Shown here piece by piece: positions 63,948 through 64,000 of a stretch of DNA of 64,000 bases. Position 1 is the first letter of the stretch. The number at the start of each line of letters is the position of its first letter. The stretch is from Lepidostoma basale (Eukaryota > Arthropoda > Insecta > Trichoptera > Lepidostomatidae). The notes under the pieces were generated by a model. That model saw only the letters and a program-made list of their open reading frames with translations, did no database searches and was not told where the DNA came from. The stretch is from positions 106,512 to 170,511 of the forward strand of contig JAHDVF020000589.1 of NCBI GenBank assembly GCA_022606425.2. Direction: 5' to 3'. A program made the translations under genes and the position numbers.

Positions 63948-64000
63948 CAGTGGAACCTCTCGTAATGAGAATAATTCGTTTCAGAATCTTACTAGTTATG
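63948..64000 (+). mobile_element. pogo-like terminus cut by window edge
   Basis: TA followed by CAGTGGAACCTCTCGTAATG, similar in style to pogo/Tigger-type ends. The rest lies outside the window. Confidence 0.5.

Overview
The window looks like nuclear DNA of an insect: AT-rich, intron-bearing and packed with decayed transposable elements. The order is not settled. Fragments resembling butterfly RTE-type retrotransposons, and motifs such as ACTCGTA, lean lepidopteran, but a beetle would also fit. There are no bacterial operons, CRISPR arrays, rRNA genes or credible functional tRNA genes.

The one protein-coding gene I can support lies on the + strand at about 47707-59023. It is a nine-exon pickpocket-type DEG/ENaC sodium channel subunit. 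Consecutive exons join in phase with GT-AG introns to give about 503 residues. The N-terminal HG motif, TM1, FPALTVC, the cysteine-rich ectodomain and the TM2 Gly-x-Ser are all in order. The true start codon was not found, so a short 5' exon may lie upstream. Its introns hold LINE, SINE and DNA-transposon copies.

The rest is a transposon graveyard. I use local family names. LINE-A: 3' end in a (TTAG)n tail, encoding ...RWFGHMERM...RRACMTRCMNV. LINE-B: ...EAFEMWLYRRMLRIPWTD..., with one 402-codon open copy at 8902-10110. LINE-C: ...EDIVRW...RRRFWRDHVDRM..., including related variants. LINE-D: HmRTE-like ...LKWQWAGHVAR.... LINE-E: Jockey-like with a (TTTGA)n tail. LINE-F: Jockey/CR1-like with an (AAT)n tail. 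LINE-G: 3' UTR minisatellite and (TTA)n tail. LINE-H: ...RSRKADP.... SINE-1 and SINE-2 are tRNA-derived, SINE-1 sharing its 3' end with LINE-F. SINE-3 is a short element sharing its 3' end with LINE-A. DNA transposon relics include PIF/Harbinger (3353-4027), mariner (24640-25433), an IS630-like transposase piece (58587-58793), pogo-like elements (49370-49801, 56135-56648, 63948-end), a TTAA-flanked foldback (41372-42072) and a TA-flanked MITE (21646-21900).

The most unusual signal is a dispersed small structural motif on both strands: C(T/C)GANGA, one base, a hairpin, then GAAAC-NN-GTC with a palindromic ACNNGT. It closely resembles the core of type I hammerhead ribozymes with a minimal helix III, as known from Penelope-like elements. 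Many copies are arranged as inverted pairs.

Layout: 1-2.3 kb LINE fragments and anonymous DNA; 2.3-7.7 kb LINE-D/E/B scraps, Harbinger, a long hairpin and hammerhead-like foldbacks; 8.7-10.7 kb LINE-B; 10.7-16 kb sparse fragments; 16-21 kb dense LINE-A/C/D and a SINE nest; 21-28 kb MITE, mariner and RTE; 28-31 kb hammerhead-like foldbacks; 31-41 kb LINE mosaic; 41-47 kb foldbacks, LINE-F/G and SINE-1; 47.7-59 kb channel gene; 59-64 kb LINE mosaic.
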